From Candidatus Woesearchaeota archaeon (GTDB lineage: Archaea; Nanobdellota; Nanobdellia; Woesearchaeales; ARS49), in NCBI GenBank assembly GCA_014729505.1, contig WJJS01000021.1, positions 22,407 through 86,406 on the forward strand: a DNA stretch of 64,000 bases. The letters are read 5' to 3'. Under the pieces are notes generated by a model. That model was not told the origin of the DNA. It saw only the letters and a list, made by a program, of their open reading frames with translations, and searched no databases. Position numbers and translations under genes: made by a program. The first letter of the stretch is position 1; each line of letters opens with the position of its first letter. Below, piece by piece: positions 47,002 to 56,177 of this stretch.

Positions 47002-48867
47002 ATGGCTCGCGCTTTAGAGATTTCAATTATCGGACTGTTACTCATCGCATTGTTTTTACCGTTTGTTTTTGCTGATTCCACTGCGTTTGCAGATAAACTA
47101 AATTATTTTTCCACTGTTGAAAACCACACCGTATACATTACTAATAATGAAGGAGTTAATACGACATATACGGTTACTGTTCCAGCTGGTTGGACTGGCT
47201 TTGATGGTACGGGTTGCACTGAAGCCGCGGGCACGATTACGTGTGCTAATGTGACTGCTAATGCAACAGTTACTTATCTTCTTCAAAATCCTTCTTCGCC
47301 AACAAAGTATACGGTGACAACGGTTTCAACCACTGGTGGCACGACGAATAATGTCTCATTTCTGGCTATTCCTGATAATGAGATTTTTCATACGCTTGTA
47401 GAATATGGTCGCGGTCGTGGTAATTATTTCTTTGATAGTTATACTGATACGAGTTCAAGTTCTACTGCCGGCTCTGGAAAGACAGGTATTGGTTGTCCTT
47501 ACTTGCCTAATGGGACTTTATTTGAACTCAATTACCTGCATAAATTGTTTAATACAAAACAGTACTTTCATCTAGCAGATGCTGATGCGACTGATGCGAC
47601 GTGGACGTGTACGTATAGTAATGATACGGTTGTGCGCGAGCATCTTGTCACGAGTATCAATAGAGGAGCGCTTTGGACAGTGTCGTATAAGATCGATGAG
47701 ATCGAGGGTTCCTGGGAACGTATGGGCTATCTTGGACAGAATTTCTTTGCTGGAACGTATACGGTGGGCCAGAACATTACGGTTAATTGCACTGACATTG
47801 TCTACACGCTTGCAGCGGCTGGCGGAAATCTCTCTGTTGCTGAGGATTCGTTTACCTTGCAGTTTGTTGATCGTGAACCTTTTGCGGTGACGGCGTCTTC
47901 ATCCTCAACGATCGGTAATGGAACGTCTGAAGTACTTATTACGTATGTTATTAACAATACTGATATTCACAATACTGATACGGTGATTATTGAAATCGAA
48001 GCTCCTGCGTACTCGCAGTTTATTGGAACAAGGGGAGAACTGTGGGGTGTTGGACGTGATAAGTTTACCTACGAGCTTACTGATATGCCTGCTGGCGCTT
48101 CAGAAACGATAACGCTTGTCGCTCGTTTTGATACGTCTGCCGCGGGTAGTATTACGGCGGTCAATCTTACTGATGGTGTAAAAGTCAAGTACGTTACTTG
48201 CTGGGAATGGAACGCGTATAATCCTCAGGAGTACACGCAACTGGTGAGTGCTTCTGGTGTTGGCACTGCGCCGGTGAACATGAGTGTGCCTTCAGAGATT
48301 GTAGGTGTGCAAAACCGTATCAATTTGATTTATGATTTGGTTATTGATTTGAATACGACGATTACACAGATCAATACGACGGTTACGCAGATCGAGACGT
48401 TTGTAGAGTACTTTAATTCAACAACGTTTAATGGCACGACCTTGCAGGATATCCTGGATCAGTTGGGAAATTTTTCCGTGAATGTGTCAAATGAGGATTT
48501 GCTTGCGCAGATTAATTCCTCAAGAGATGATATATTGACGCGCATTCAGTACTTGCAGGAGTTCGACGAAGAATTGGTGTTCTTGGTAACAGACAGTTTT
48601 GTCTTGCAGGATAAGGCTCGTGATGAGATTGCTCAAGGAGACAGACAGGCGGCGATGAATAGTCTGCGAGAGTCTAATGAGCGTTTGCGCGAAGCGGCTG
48701 ATCGTTTAGCTACATTGCAGTCTCAAGCAGAAATGCAGTTGTCCAGCTCTAGTTTCTCATGGTGGCCTGTGGTGTTTGTCTTTGTATTGATTGGCATCAT
48801 TGGAGCAGTGCTTCTTATGAGATCTCGCAAAGGGCGTGGAAAGGACTTTTCACGACGGTACCGTTAG
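47002..48867 (+). CDS. Secreted TM-anchored surface protein (621 aa), paralog of 49145 gene
   Basis: SD GGAGGTATT; signal peptide; EYGRGRGNYFFDSY domain; C-terminal TM (WWPVVFVFVLIGIIGAVLL) and basic tail. Confidence 0.85.
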   Translation: MARALEISIIGLLLIALFLPFVFADSTAFADKLNYFSTVENHTVYITNNEGVNTTYTVTVPAGWTGFDGTGCTEAAGTITCANVTANATVTYLLQNPSSPTKYTVTTVSTTGGTTNNVSFLAIPDNEIFHTLVEYGRGRGNYFFDSYTDTSSSSTAGSGKTGIGCPYLPNGTLFELNYLHKLFNTKQYFHLADADATDATWTCTYSNDTVVREHLVTSINRGALWTVSYKIDEIEGSWERMGYLGQNFFAGTYTVGQNITVNCTDIVYTLAAAGGNLSVAEDSFTLQFVDREPFAVTASSSSTIGNGTSEVLITYVINNTDIHNTDTVIIEIEAPAYSQFIGTRGELWGVGRDKFTYELTDMPAGASETITLVARFDTSAAGSITAVNLTDGVKVKYVTCWEWNAYNPQEYTQLVSASGVGTAPVNMSVPSEIVGVQNRINLIYDLVIDLNTTITQINTTVTQIETFVEYFNSTTFNGTTLQDILDQLGNFSVNVSNEDLLAQINSSRDDILTRIQYLQEFDEELVFLVTDSFVLQDKARDEIAQGDRQAAMNSLRESNERLREAADRLATLQSQAEMQLSSSSFSWWPVVFVFVLIGIIGAVLLMRSRKGRGKDFSRRYR

Positions 48868-48919
48868 ATACTTTTTTTTCTTGTTTCTTTTTGAGATGAT
48901 GTCGAACCAGCGAATAGCG

Positions 48920-48935
48920 TGTGTATATTTACACA
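48920..48935. promoter_or_regulatory. Putative operator palindrome 1: TGTGTA-TATT-TACACA
   Basis: Perfect 6-bp inverted repeat with 4-nt spacer, upstream of TATA. Confidence 0.7.
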
Positions 48936-48947
48936 TCATATCGAAAA

Positions 48948-48955
48948 CCTTATAA
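48948..48955 (+). promoter_or_regulatory. TATA-like element between the two palindromes
   Basis: aaaaccttataagtg, ~35 nt upstream of ATG 48987. Confidence 0.5.
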
Positions 48956-48956
48956 G

Positions 48957-48972
48957 TGTGTATAGCTACACA
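48957..48972. promoter_or_regulatory. Putative operator palindrome 2: TGTGTA-TAGC-TACACA
   Basis: Same half-sites and spacing as palindrome 1, 37 bp downstream. Confidence 0.7.
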
Positions 48973-48986
48973 GTATTACACACGAT

Positions 48987-49148
48987 ATGGCGAGGCCTCG
49001 TTCAAACAAGGGTAGGTATAATTTTCTTATCGATAGCGATGTCTATGAAGAATTTTCCAGGATTTGTGAGCAACGAGGTCTTGTGCGCAGCAAACAGGTC
49101 GAACTGTTACTGCGTGAGTTTATCAAGCGGCAAGGTGGTAAGCAATGA
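48987..49148 (+). CDS. RHH-like small DNA-binding protein, RHH-2 (53 aa)
   Basis: MARPRSNKGRYNFLIDSDVYEEFSRICEQRGLVRSKQVELLLREFIKRQGGKQ*; stop overlaps ATG 49145; not in ORF track. Confidence 0.8.
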   Translation: MARPRSNKGRYNFLIDSDVYEEFSRICEQRGLVRSKQVELLLREFIKRQGGKQ

Positions 49149-51454
49149 ACTGCAAGATCGTATGTCTATTCCTTGTTTTGCTCATACCAGCAGCGACTGC
49201 TCTTGACTATTTTGCAGATCCCATGAATTTTCCTCCAGGAACATCGCGAACACATCTGCAAAACATCACGTATACCGGATCAAGTCTCAGCATTATGGTG
49301 CCCAGTGGTTTTACGATAACAAATCATACGGGCGGCGGTTCGGTGTCAGGACAGAATCTTTCCTATGGGTCGGGAACCAACAAAGACATTTCTTTTACGC
49401 TGTCGAGCCCGTCAAATTGTACGGTAGGTCGTTATCTTGCTCCAATATATGTAAGTGGGACAAAGCAGGCAGAGTTTACGTTTGTCTGCATTCCAGACAC
49501 GAGTGTCGTTGATTGTAAGGTAGAGTATGGTCATGGTGATGCTAACTATCTCGATGAACTGTACATTTCTGACGAGACGGTGACGCTCTTCAATTTGCTG
49601 CGTGTCTGGAATATTGGGCATTATTTGAGTCCTAATGAAGCAGCAGTCAATGCTACTGCGGAGTGTCGTTATCCTGACTTTCCTGTGCGAACGTATGGTC
49701 GTGTGGAAATTGAGCATTATTCCAGTTTTGTCAAGGGAACCTTCTTGTGGAGTCTTATTGAGAGCGGGTACTGGTTTCGTATTGGTGTCGTCGCTCAAGA
49801 GGTCGGTGGGATGTCTGTTGGCAGTACCTATGATGTGTCTTGCGATAATCTTACCTATGAATTTTCTCATCATCGTGTGCGAGCTCCGGTCCAGACTTGT
49901 GATCTTGAAGTGCGATCGCAAATCCCTTTTGTGTTTTCAGTAACAAATTATAGCTCGACGAAGAAGTTGTATACCGTGACAAATAGCGAATCATATTCGA
50001 TTTGCAGCGTCTATATTGACCGAGAGCTCGACGGTCAAACAGATACCTTGTACTATCCGTATTTAGATGTTGGTGACCAAGTGACTTTTCTTGCTGATGC
50101 CAACGCAACGAGAAATGCTACTGTGCACTTTATTCCAAGCTGGTATTGTAATAGTCGCAATCCGAAAATTTACGCGCAGACCGTGCTGGCTTCGTCGTCT
50201 AACCTGCCGCCGATACTTGCGTTCATCTCTAATCAGACGGCTGTGGCCAATACTCTGTTCACGTATCAGGTGATTGCGACAGATCCGGAATCGCAGTCTT
50301 TGACGTACGCTGATAATTCCTCGTTGTTTGTGATTAATCCATCCACAGGTCTGATTAATGTCACGTTCAATGCGTCTCAGGTCGGCAATTATTCGATTAA
50401 CATTACTGTCTCTGATATTTTTTCAGCGACGGACTCGCAGGTATTCTATCTGGAAATACTTCCTCCAAATACTGCTCCGGTGATTACTGCGTTTACGCCG
50501 AATGGTTCTGCAACGATAGCTGAAGGGTCCTCTCAGGTCTTTACGATTAACAAAACTGATGCTGAGAACGCGTCCCTCACGACGACATGGTATGTGAATG
50601 GCGCAGTGCAGCAAACCACTGTTGATGGCGCTCCGTATTTGCAGGATAGTTTTACGTATGCGACTGGTTGTTCTTCGTCGGGAGCATATACTGTAATGGT
50701 GCAGGTAAGCGATGGTGTGTTAAGTGATAGTCAGTCATGGAATCTTACGGTGACTGAGAGTTGTTCTACTGGCGGTGGCGGTGGCGGCGGTGGTCGTTAT
50801 CGGCCTCCTGTCAAACCTCTCACTAATGTGACAGTGGAATGTACTGAGTCGTGGACGTGTACGGGGTGGTCTGCATGTGACGGTTCTCAACAAGTGAGGA
50901 ATTGCACTGATGTGAATGCTTGTGGAACGATTGGTGATCGTCCTGCGACTGAACGATCATGTACTTTGTCCTGCGTTCCTAATTGGGTGTGCAGTGAGTG
51001 GGAAGAGTGTGTAGACGATTTGCAGCACCGCTATTGCACCGATCATAATAATTGTGGCGAGCTTGGACCACTTGAAGTGCGCCAATGTGTTGCTGTTGCA
51101 AGGCCTGAGGGTATGAGCATACTACCGCAAGGGGTGTATTTGTTGGTCTTTGTGCTTGCCTTTGCTAATCTCGGTCTTATCGCGTGGAAATGGCATGAAT
51201 TATGCAAGCGAAAGTATATCTCCCATTTGACGGTGTTGTTTATTGCTAACATTACTTTGGCAGTGCTTTCCTTGTTCCTCTTCTTGTTTGAGCAGCGATT
51301 TATGGAGGCTGTACCTGCGATTGTTACGCGTGCCATCGTGTTATTGCTTGGTCTATTGTTTAGCGGGTATCTTGTATGGTTGTTATATGATCGATTCCAC
51401 AATCACCGCGGTGTGTGTGAGCTTGATCGAAGTAGATGGAGTGCGAAAAAATAG
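49145..51454 (+). CDS. Secreted/membrane surface protein: EYGHGDANY domain, cadherin-like domain, Gly8 linker, two TSP1-like repeats, multi-TM C-terminus
   Basis: Signal peptide MNCKIVCLFLVLLIPAATA; NLPPILAFISNQTAVANTLFTYQVIATDPE; CTESWTCTGWSAC..., CVPNWVCSEWEEC...; 3-4 TM at C-terminus. Confidence 0.85.
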   Translation: MNCKIVCLFLVLLIPAATALDYFADPMNFPPGTSRTHLQNITYTGSSLSIMVPSGFTITNHTGGGSVSGQNLSYGSGTNKDISFTLSSPSNCTVGRYLAPIYVSGTKQAEFTFVCIPDTSVVDCKVEYGHGDANYLDELYISDETVTLFNLLRVWNIGHYLSPNEAAVNATAECRYPDFPVRTYGRVEIEHYSSFVKGTFLWSLIESGYWFRIGVVAQEVGGMSVGSTYDVSCDNLTYEFSHHRVRAPVQTCDLEVRSQIPFVFSVTNYSSTKKLYTVTNSESYSICSVYIDRELDGQTDTLYYPYLDVGDQVTFLADANATRNATVHFIPSWYCNSRNPKIYAQTVLASSSNLPPILAFISNQTAVANTLFTYQVIATDPESQSLTYADNSSLFVINPSTGLINVTFNASQVGNYSINITVSDIFSATDSQVFYLEILPPNTAPVITAFTPNGSATIAEGSSQVFTINKTDAENASLTTTWYVNGAVQQTTVDGAPYLQDSFTYATGCSSSGAYTVMVQVSDGVLSDSQSWNLTVTESCSTGGGGGGGGRYRPPVKPLTNVTVECTESWTCTGWSACDGSQQVRNCTDVNACGTIGDRPATERSCTLSCVPNWVCSEWEECVDDLQHRYCTDHNNCGELGPLEVRQCVAVARPEGMSILPQGVYLLVFVLAFANLGLIAWKWHELCKRKYISHLTVLFIANITLAVLSLFLFLFEQRFMEAVPAIVTRAIVLLLGLLFSGYLVWLLYDRFHNHRGVCELDRSRWSAKK
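50840..51088 (+). other. Two TSP1-like 6-Cys repeats (50840-50962, 50972-51088), preceded by Gly8 run (50771-50794)
   Basis: Cys/Trp pattern identical to those at 3496 and 36651. Confidence 0.75.
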
Positions 51455-51455
51455 T

Positions 51456-52319
51456 ATGAGATGTTTTGGCATTATTAGCGACATTCATGGCGAGACGAAG
51501 AAGGCGAGAAAAGCATATCGCAAGTTGAAAAAGTTTGTCGATTATTTTCTTGTTCCTGGCGATCTTGGCGACGAATATGGGGAGATTGTTAAAGTGTTGT
51601 CTGTTTTTTCACAATCGAAATGTCCTGTCTATGTCATGCCTGGCAGTCATGAACCTCGTCGTGATTGGAATCGTGCAATAAGACAGTTTCAGGGATCGGC
51701 CATTGTAGACTGTCATCGTTCTCGTCGTATAAGTTTTGACGAGATTGATGTCCTGTTTGTTCCTGGCAGTGATTGGTGTGCTCATACTGGACAGTTTCGG
51801 CTGCGACCTGATAAGCGGTTCAAGGTCGCAAAGGATGAGCAGGGTGTTTTTGTTACTGCAGCAACGCGATTGGTGAGGGATCGTCCTACGTTATTGGTCT
51901 CGCATGTTCCTCCTCGTTTTTACAAAAAGGGTGCTATTGATCGTGCACAGTTTGGAATGGCAACGCAGGATTTTATTTACGTTGATCAAGAAGGTCTTCG
52001 TGTGATTCCTAAAGGAGCGGTGTTTCCAAAAGAGACGGCTTCTTTATTAAAGCGTGATGGTAGTCCGGTCAAGATGCTGGAGCGTAATGTGGGTAGTAAA
52101 GCGCTGAGAAAACTTATTCGCTCACAAGCTATTGCTTTTTCTGTCTGTGGTCATATTCATGAAGCGGGTGGAAAAGCAGTGACCTTGTCCGGTAAACGCA
52201 TTCGTGCCAATACCTGGCATAAACGATTGTATTATAATCCTGGTGCAGTCGCAGATGGTCGTGCGGGCGTGCTTGTTTTTCGCGACGGGATGATGAAGTA
52301 CCGCAACATAACGGTATAG
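51456..52319 (+). CDS. Calcineurin-like metallophosphoesterase
   Basis: IISDIHGE, VPGDLGDE, VMPGSHEPRRD, VCGHIHEAGG; ATG 51456 (track start 51243 too early). Confidence 0.88.
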   Translation: MRCFGIISDIHGETKKARKAYRKLKKFVDYFLVPGDLGDEYGEIVKVLSVFSQSKCPVYVMPGSHEPRRDWNRAIRQFQGSAIVDCHRSRRISFDEIDVLFVPGSDWCAHTGQFRLRPDKRFKVAKDEQGVFVTAATRLVRDRPTLLVSHVPPRFYKKGAIDRAQFGMATQDFIYVDQEGLRVIPKGAVFPKETASLLKRDGSPVKMLERNVGSKALRKLIRSQAIAFSVCGHIHEAGGKAVTLSGKRIRANTWHKRLYYNPGAVADGRAGVLVFRDGMMKYRNITV

Positions 52320-52323
52320 ACTG

Positions 52324-52815
52324 TTATCGGCGTAGGTATCCCCAGTGAATGATGTCGATATACTTTCTTCCTTTTAGCACATGTGATCGTTGCACTCCTT
52401 CTTTGACAAAGCCCGCGTTTTCCATTACTTTTCCAGAAGCGGGATTATCAGAATCGTTATTGCCGTGCAGTTTGTGTAATCGCAATGTGGTAAACGCAAA
52501 TGTCATTGCCTGTTGTACTGCCTTTGTCGCGATGCCTCGACCCCAATACTCGTAGGCAACGTAATAACCGATTTCATACGTTCTTCCACAACGGGTCGGA
52601 TTTTCAATAAATATTTGTCCTGCAATGTTCCCGTCAGCTAGTACAGTAAATGCGTATTCTTTGAATTTGCCTTTTTTCTTTTGTGAGCAATCTTTTTTTG
52701 CCTGTTCGAGACTGTAGTCGTGAGTTCCCAGTTCGTGTGCTACTTTCGGATGAGCGAGCATTTCTTGCACTCTCTTCGCGTCGGAGAGTCTGGTTCTTCG
52801 TAGCGTTACTTTCAT
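52324..52815 (-). CDS. GNAT acetyltransferase (RimJ/RimL-like)
   Basis: EIGYYVAYEYWGRGIATKAVQQAMTFAFTTLRLHKLHGNNDSDNPASGKVMENAGFVKEG. Confidence 0.9.
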   Translation of the reverse strand: MKVTLRRTRLSDAKRVQEMLAHPKVAHELGTHDYSLEQAKKDCSQKKKGKFKEYAFTVLADGNIAGQIFIENPTRCGRTYEIGYYVAYEYWGRGIATKAVQQAMTFAFTTLRLHKLHGNNDSDNPASGKVMENAGFVKEGVQRSHVLKGRKYIDIIHWGYLRR

Positions 52816-52847
52816 AGGGAGAAAAAGAAGGATTGGAGATATAAACG

Positions 52848-54503
52848 TTACGAAAGTGTTTTTGACATGTACGGTCCGTCTTTCTCATAACCTTTTTTGC
52901 GATAATATCTTCTCACTCCGATACCGCTGATAACAACGATCTTATTACGTCCTTGTTCGTGTGCGATCTGTTCTGCTTTTTGTAGTAGCTGCGCTCCATA
53001 TCCGCGGTGTTGTATTGTTCCTTTGTTGCCGATTGCTACTGCGCTGCCGTTGACATGCAGTTCTCGTATGAGCGCGCTTGTCTTTGTAATTTCTTTTCGC
53101 AGAGATTGTTGTGGAACGCGCAACCGGCAATATCCTATGATAAAATCGTTAGTGGTGTCGTCGAGTGATATGAAGTATTCCTTGCCGCCGCTTGCTTCAT
53201 ACTCGAGCACATTGAGTTGTATGGCGTTCTCATCGATCTGTTGTGTTTTTGGTTCTCTGCAGCGGATGCATTTGCATGGTGGTTTCAGGTGTTGATGAAT
53301 GTATTGTCGCAGATTTGTAAATTCAACACCGTCCGCCCAGAATTTTGTTGGTACGTCGCGCAGTACGCGTTGAACGCGGCAGTATGGGGGGATATGTGGT
53401 TTGAATGCGGCGATCATGTGCGCTGCTTCTTTTGCCTTGAGTGCGTTATAGTCTCCTTTTTTCCATTGATAGTAGAGTGGTGTTCCAGGTGCGACATGGC
53501 AGGGATAGATTTTGAGCAGGTCTGGTCGTAGTCGTGTGTCCTTGAATTGTTGTTTCAGCGCTTCTACATCTTCGTCGTAACTGGTGTTCGGCAGGCCGGG
53601 CATGACGTGTGCACAGATTTTGAATCCTAGATCTTTGAGTGTTGCAAAGCTCTCGTACGTTTCTTTCATGGTATGGCCTCGGTTCACTGCTTGTAGTACA
53701 TGATCATATACGGTTTGTACGCCGAGTTCGACGCGAGTGCAACCCAGTCGCAGCATCTCATTGCCGTGCGTGAGCAGTCCCCAGTCCGGTTTTGTCTCTA
53801 TTGTGAGTCCAACACATCGTATTTTTGCTTGTTCGTTGCGTTCTTGTTCTTTTTCAAGTGTGCTTTGTTTTTTTAATGTCAGGAGGTTTGCCTGTACTTG
53901 TTGTTCTCGCTCTGCATCGCGTGGGTCTGCGGGGAGTAAAAACAGTTCTTGAAAGCGTTGATGATTAAATCCTCTGTCGTCGTACAATGCCCGGCCAAAA
54001 TCATTCATGGCTTTTAAGCAGTTTTCGATTACTGATTCTTGATACTCTTTGTCCAGTGCGGGAAAGGTTCCTCCCTGGATGATGAGTTCGACTTTGTCTG
54101 GTGTGTGACCGAGAAGGATGAATTGTTCTAATCGATTCATGACAATGAGATACGGGTCGTATTTGTTGCGTATGGCGCGCATTGTTGATGGTTCGTTTCC
54201 TGTATAACTTTGTGGTACGTCGCCAAATGTTGAGCCCGGTCCTCCGGGGCAGTAGGTGCATTTTCCGTGAGGGCATCGCGTTGGTTTTGTCATCACTGCT
54301 ATTGGTGTTACGCCGCTTTGTGATCTCATAGGTTTTGTTTGAAGCCTGAGATGGGGCAGTCTTGTGAGAATATCGATGTTTGTAGGTGGTTTTGTCACGC
54401 CGTGTTTTTTGCACAGATCGTGTTTGAGTTTTGCAAGCTCGCGCTCGCTGACTTGTCGCCCATCAAGTGCAGTGCCAAGTTCGTCATAGAATGCTTTGTT
54501 CAT
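52848..54503 (-). CDS. elp3: tRNA-modifying radical SAM/GNAT enzyme Elp3
   Basis: CPHGKCTYCPGGPGS radical-SAM cluster; C-terminal GNAT domain (HRGYGAQLLQKAEQIA). Confidence 0.96.
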   Translation of the reverse strand: MNKAFYDELGTALDGRQVSERELAKLKHDLCKKHGVTKPPTNIDILTRLPHLRLQTKPMRSQSGVTPIAVMTKPTRCPHGKCTYCPGGPGSTFGDVPQSYTGNEPSTMRAIRNKYDPYLIVMNRLEQFILLGHTPDKVELIIQGGTFPALDKEYQESVIENCLKAMNDFGRALYDDRGFNHQRFQELFLLPADPRDAEREQQVQANLLTLKKQSTLEKEQERNEQAKIRCVGLTIETKPDWGLLTHGNEMLRLGCTRVELGVQTVYDHVLQAVNRGHTMKETYESFATLKDLGFKICAHVMPGLPNTSYDEDVEALKQQFKDTRLRPDLLKIYPCHVAPGTPLYYQWKKGDYNALKAKEAAHMIAAFKPHIPPYCRVQRVLRDVPTKFWADGVEFTNLRQYIHQHLKPPCKCIRCREPKTQQIDENAIQLNVLEYEASGGKEYFISLDDTTNDFIIGYCRLRVPQQSLRKEITKTSALIRELHVNGSAVAIGNKGTIQHRGYGAQLLQKAEQIAHEQGRNKIVVISGIGVRRYYRKKGYEKDGPYMSKTLS

Positions 54504-54540
54504 GGTGTTGTACTAGAAAGTGGGTTTAAAAAAGGTCTGG

Positions 54541-55092
54541 TTAGTAGAGCATACCAGGTTCTTTTCGAGCGTTTTCAAGGTTGTATTTTCCGGCATCGAG
54601 TGCTTCGTGTGCAAGACGCATCGCCCAGTTCTTGTCTTCATCACACAGTTGTGCTCCTGTTTCAAAGGCGATGTTTTGTGCTGCATGGCTTCCTTCAAAC
54701 GCTGCCCAGAGATGTCCTTGATCGTATCGGCGCCGAACGTGTTTCATGACTTGTTCGACGAGTGCTTGTCCTGCTCGTCTGACGCGCTCTTTTGATATGG
54801 CGAGCTGTTCTTCATAGTCTGTGCGTTGTTCGCCTGTTTTTTTAAGATACCCGTAGGCGATGTCTGCGTGGATGTGATGATGCAGTATCGTGTACAGATT
54901 GCGAGCATTGATGTCGAGGCTGGTGCTTGCGCGTAGGTGTTGTGAGCAACAGTTCTGCAGTGCTTGGTAAAGTAAGGAGGATCGTTGTGATGACTGAGTG
55001 CTGTCTTGTAGTTCCTGTTCAACTTGATAATAGAATCCTTGTTGTACTAGAAAATCAACAAAAGATCTTTTATCTTCCGGTGTGGCGTCCAT
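54541..55092 (-). CDS. Hypothetical helical protein (183 aa)
   Basis: Intact ORF. Confidence 0.55.
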   Translation of the reverse strand: MDATPEDKRSFVDFLVQQGFYYQVEQELQDSTQSSQRSSLLYQALQNCCSQHLRASTSLDINARNLYTILHHHIHADIAYGYLKKTGEQRTDYEEQLAISKERVRRAGQALVEQVMKHVRRRYDQGHLWAAFEGSHAAQNIAFETGAQLCDEDKNWAMRLAHEALDAGKYNLENARKEPGMLY

Positions 55093-55173
55093 GTGTGTAA
55101 AGCATGGCGTCGTGATTTTTAAATCTATGCGTGCGTGACTACTGGTAGGAAGTGATTAATTAGGGTCGTTAGA

Positions 55174-55181
55174 CTTATATA
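55174..55181 (+). promoter_or_regulatory. TATA box
   Basis: cttatata upstream of SPFH gene. Confidence 0.55.
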
Positions 55182-55223
55182 GCTCGTCAACTCTCTACGA
55201 TGCATAAACACGAGGTGTTGATT

Positions 55224-56156
55224 ATGGCTTCACAAATGCATAAAGTAAATCCTCCTGCGTCGGGAAAAGTGATCTGGACCGTGCTGGGAGTGCTAGTTGT
55301 TGTTGTTCTGCTTGTATGGGCTGTTGTACGCATTCCTCCGGGAACGGTAGGTGTGTATTACAGCGCGTTTAGCGGTATAGATTTGGATCATGCGAGAGCT
55401 CCTGGATGGCATTTCCAGATACCGGTTATTCAAGAGGTCACTAAAATTCAGACTGCGCGTGACACGATCAGTATGTATGGTGTTGATCTGTATGAATGTA
55501 GTAGGGATGATGAATGTGATGATGTTGCGCTGCAAGTGCCTTCAAAGGAAGGTCTCTTGGTAACGCTTGACGTTTCTGTCTTGTATAAGATTCAACCGTC
55601 TAAAGCGCCTGCGATTGTCCAAGAACTCACCACGCAGTATCGTGATAAAACATTGATCCCGCGTATCCGCTCTGCGGCTCGTGCGTCTACCGGTCAATTC
55701 CAGATTACTGAATTGTACGGTGTTGGTCGTGACCGTTTGCAACAGGACATTTTTGAACGTTTAGAAGATTCGCTTGCTCAAGATGGCTTTATTTTAGAAG
55801 AAGTCTTGATCCGTGATGTGGATCTGCCGCCACAGATTCGTCAGGCTATTGAGGATAAACAGGCTGCTGAACAACGTGCCTTTCAAAAGCAGTTCGAGAT
55901 TGATTTGGCTGTAAAAGAGGCTGAACGAAAGAAGATTCAGGGTGAAGGAACTGCTGCTGAAAAAATTGCTGTTGCCGAAGGTGACGCTGAAGCATTGCGA
56001 CTCGTAGCCCAGGCAATTCGCGCAAATCCTCAAGTGCTTGAGTTCAAGAATTTGGAGGTTCTTCAGCAGTTGTACACGAATCCGAATACGAAATTCGTGG
56101 CATTGCCCTCTGATAATTTGATTCTGCCAACGGATTTAAACGTAGGAACTCAATAG
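55224..56156 (+). CDS. SPFH/band-7 (prohibitin/stomatin-like) membrane protein
   Basis: N-terminal TM, IPPGTVGVYYSAFSGI, EDKQAAEQRAFQKQFEIDLAVKEAERKKIQGEGTAAEKIAVAEGDAEALRL; SD GAGGTG before ATG 55224 (alternative ATG 55200). Confidence 0.92.
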   Translation: MASQMHKVNPPASGKVIWTVLGVLVVVVLLVWAVVRIPPGTVGVYYSAFSGIDLDHARAPGWHFQIPVIQEVTKIQTARDTISMYGVDLYECSRDDECDDVALQVPSKEGLLVTLDVSVLYKIQPSKAPAIVQELTTQYRDKTLIPRIRSAARASTGQFQITELYGVGRDRLQQDIFERLEDSLAQDGFILEEVLIRDVDLPPQIRQAIEDKQAAEQRAFQKQFEIDLAVKEAERKKIQGEGTAAEKIAVAEGDAEALRLVAQAIRANPQVLEFKNLEVLQQLYTNPNTKFVALPSDNLILPTDLNVGTQ

Positions 56157-56177
56157 AGTTCCTTATTTTTTTCTTTT

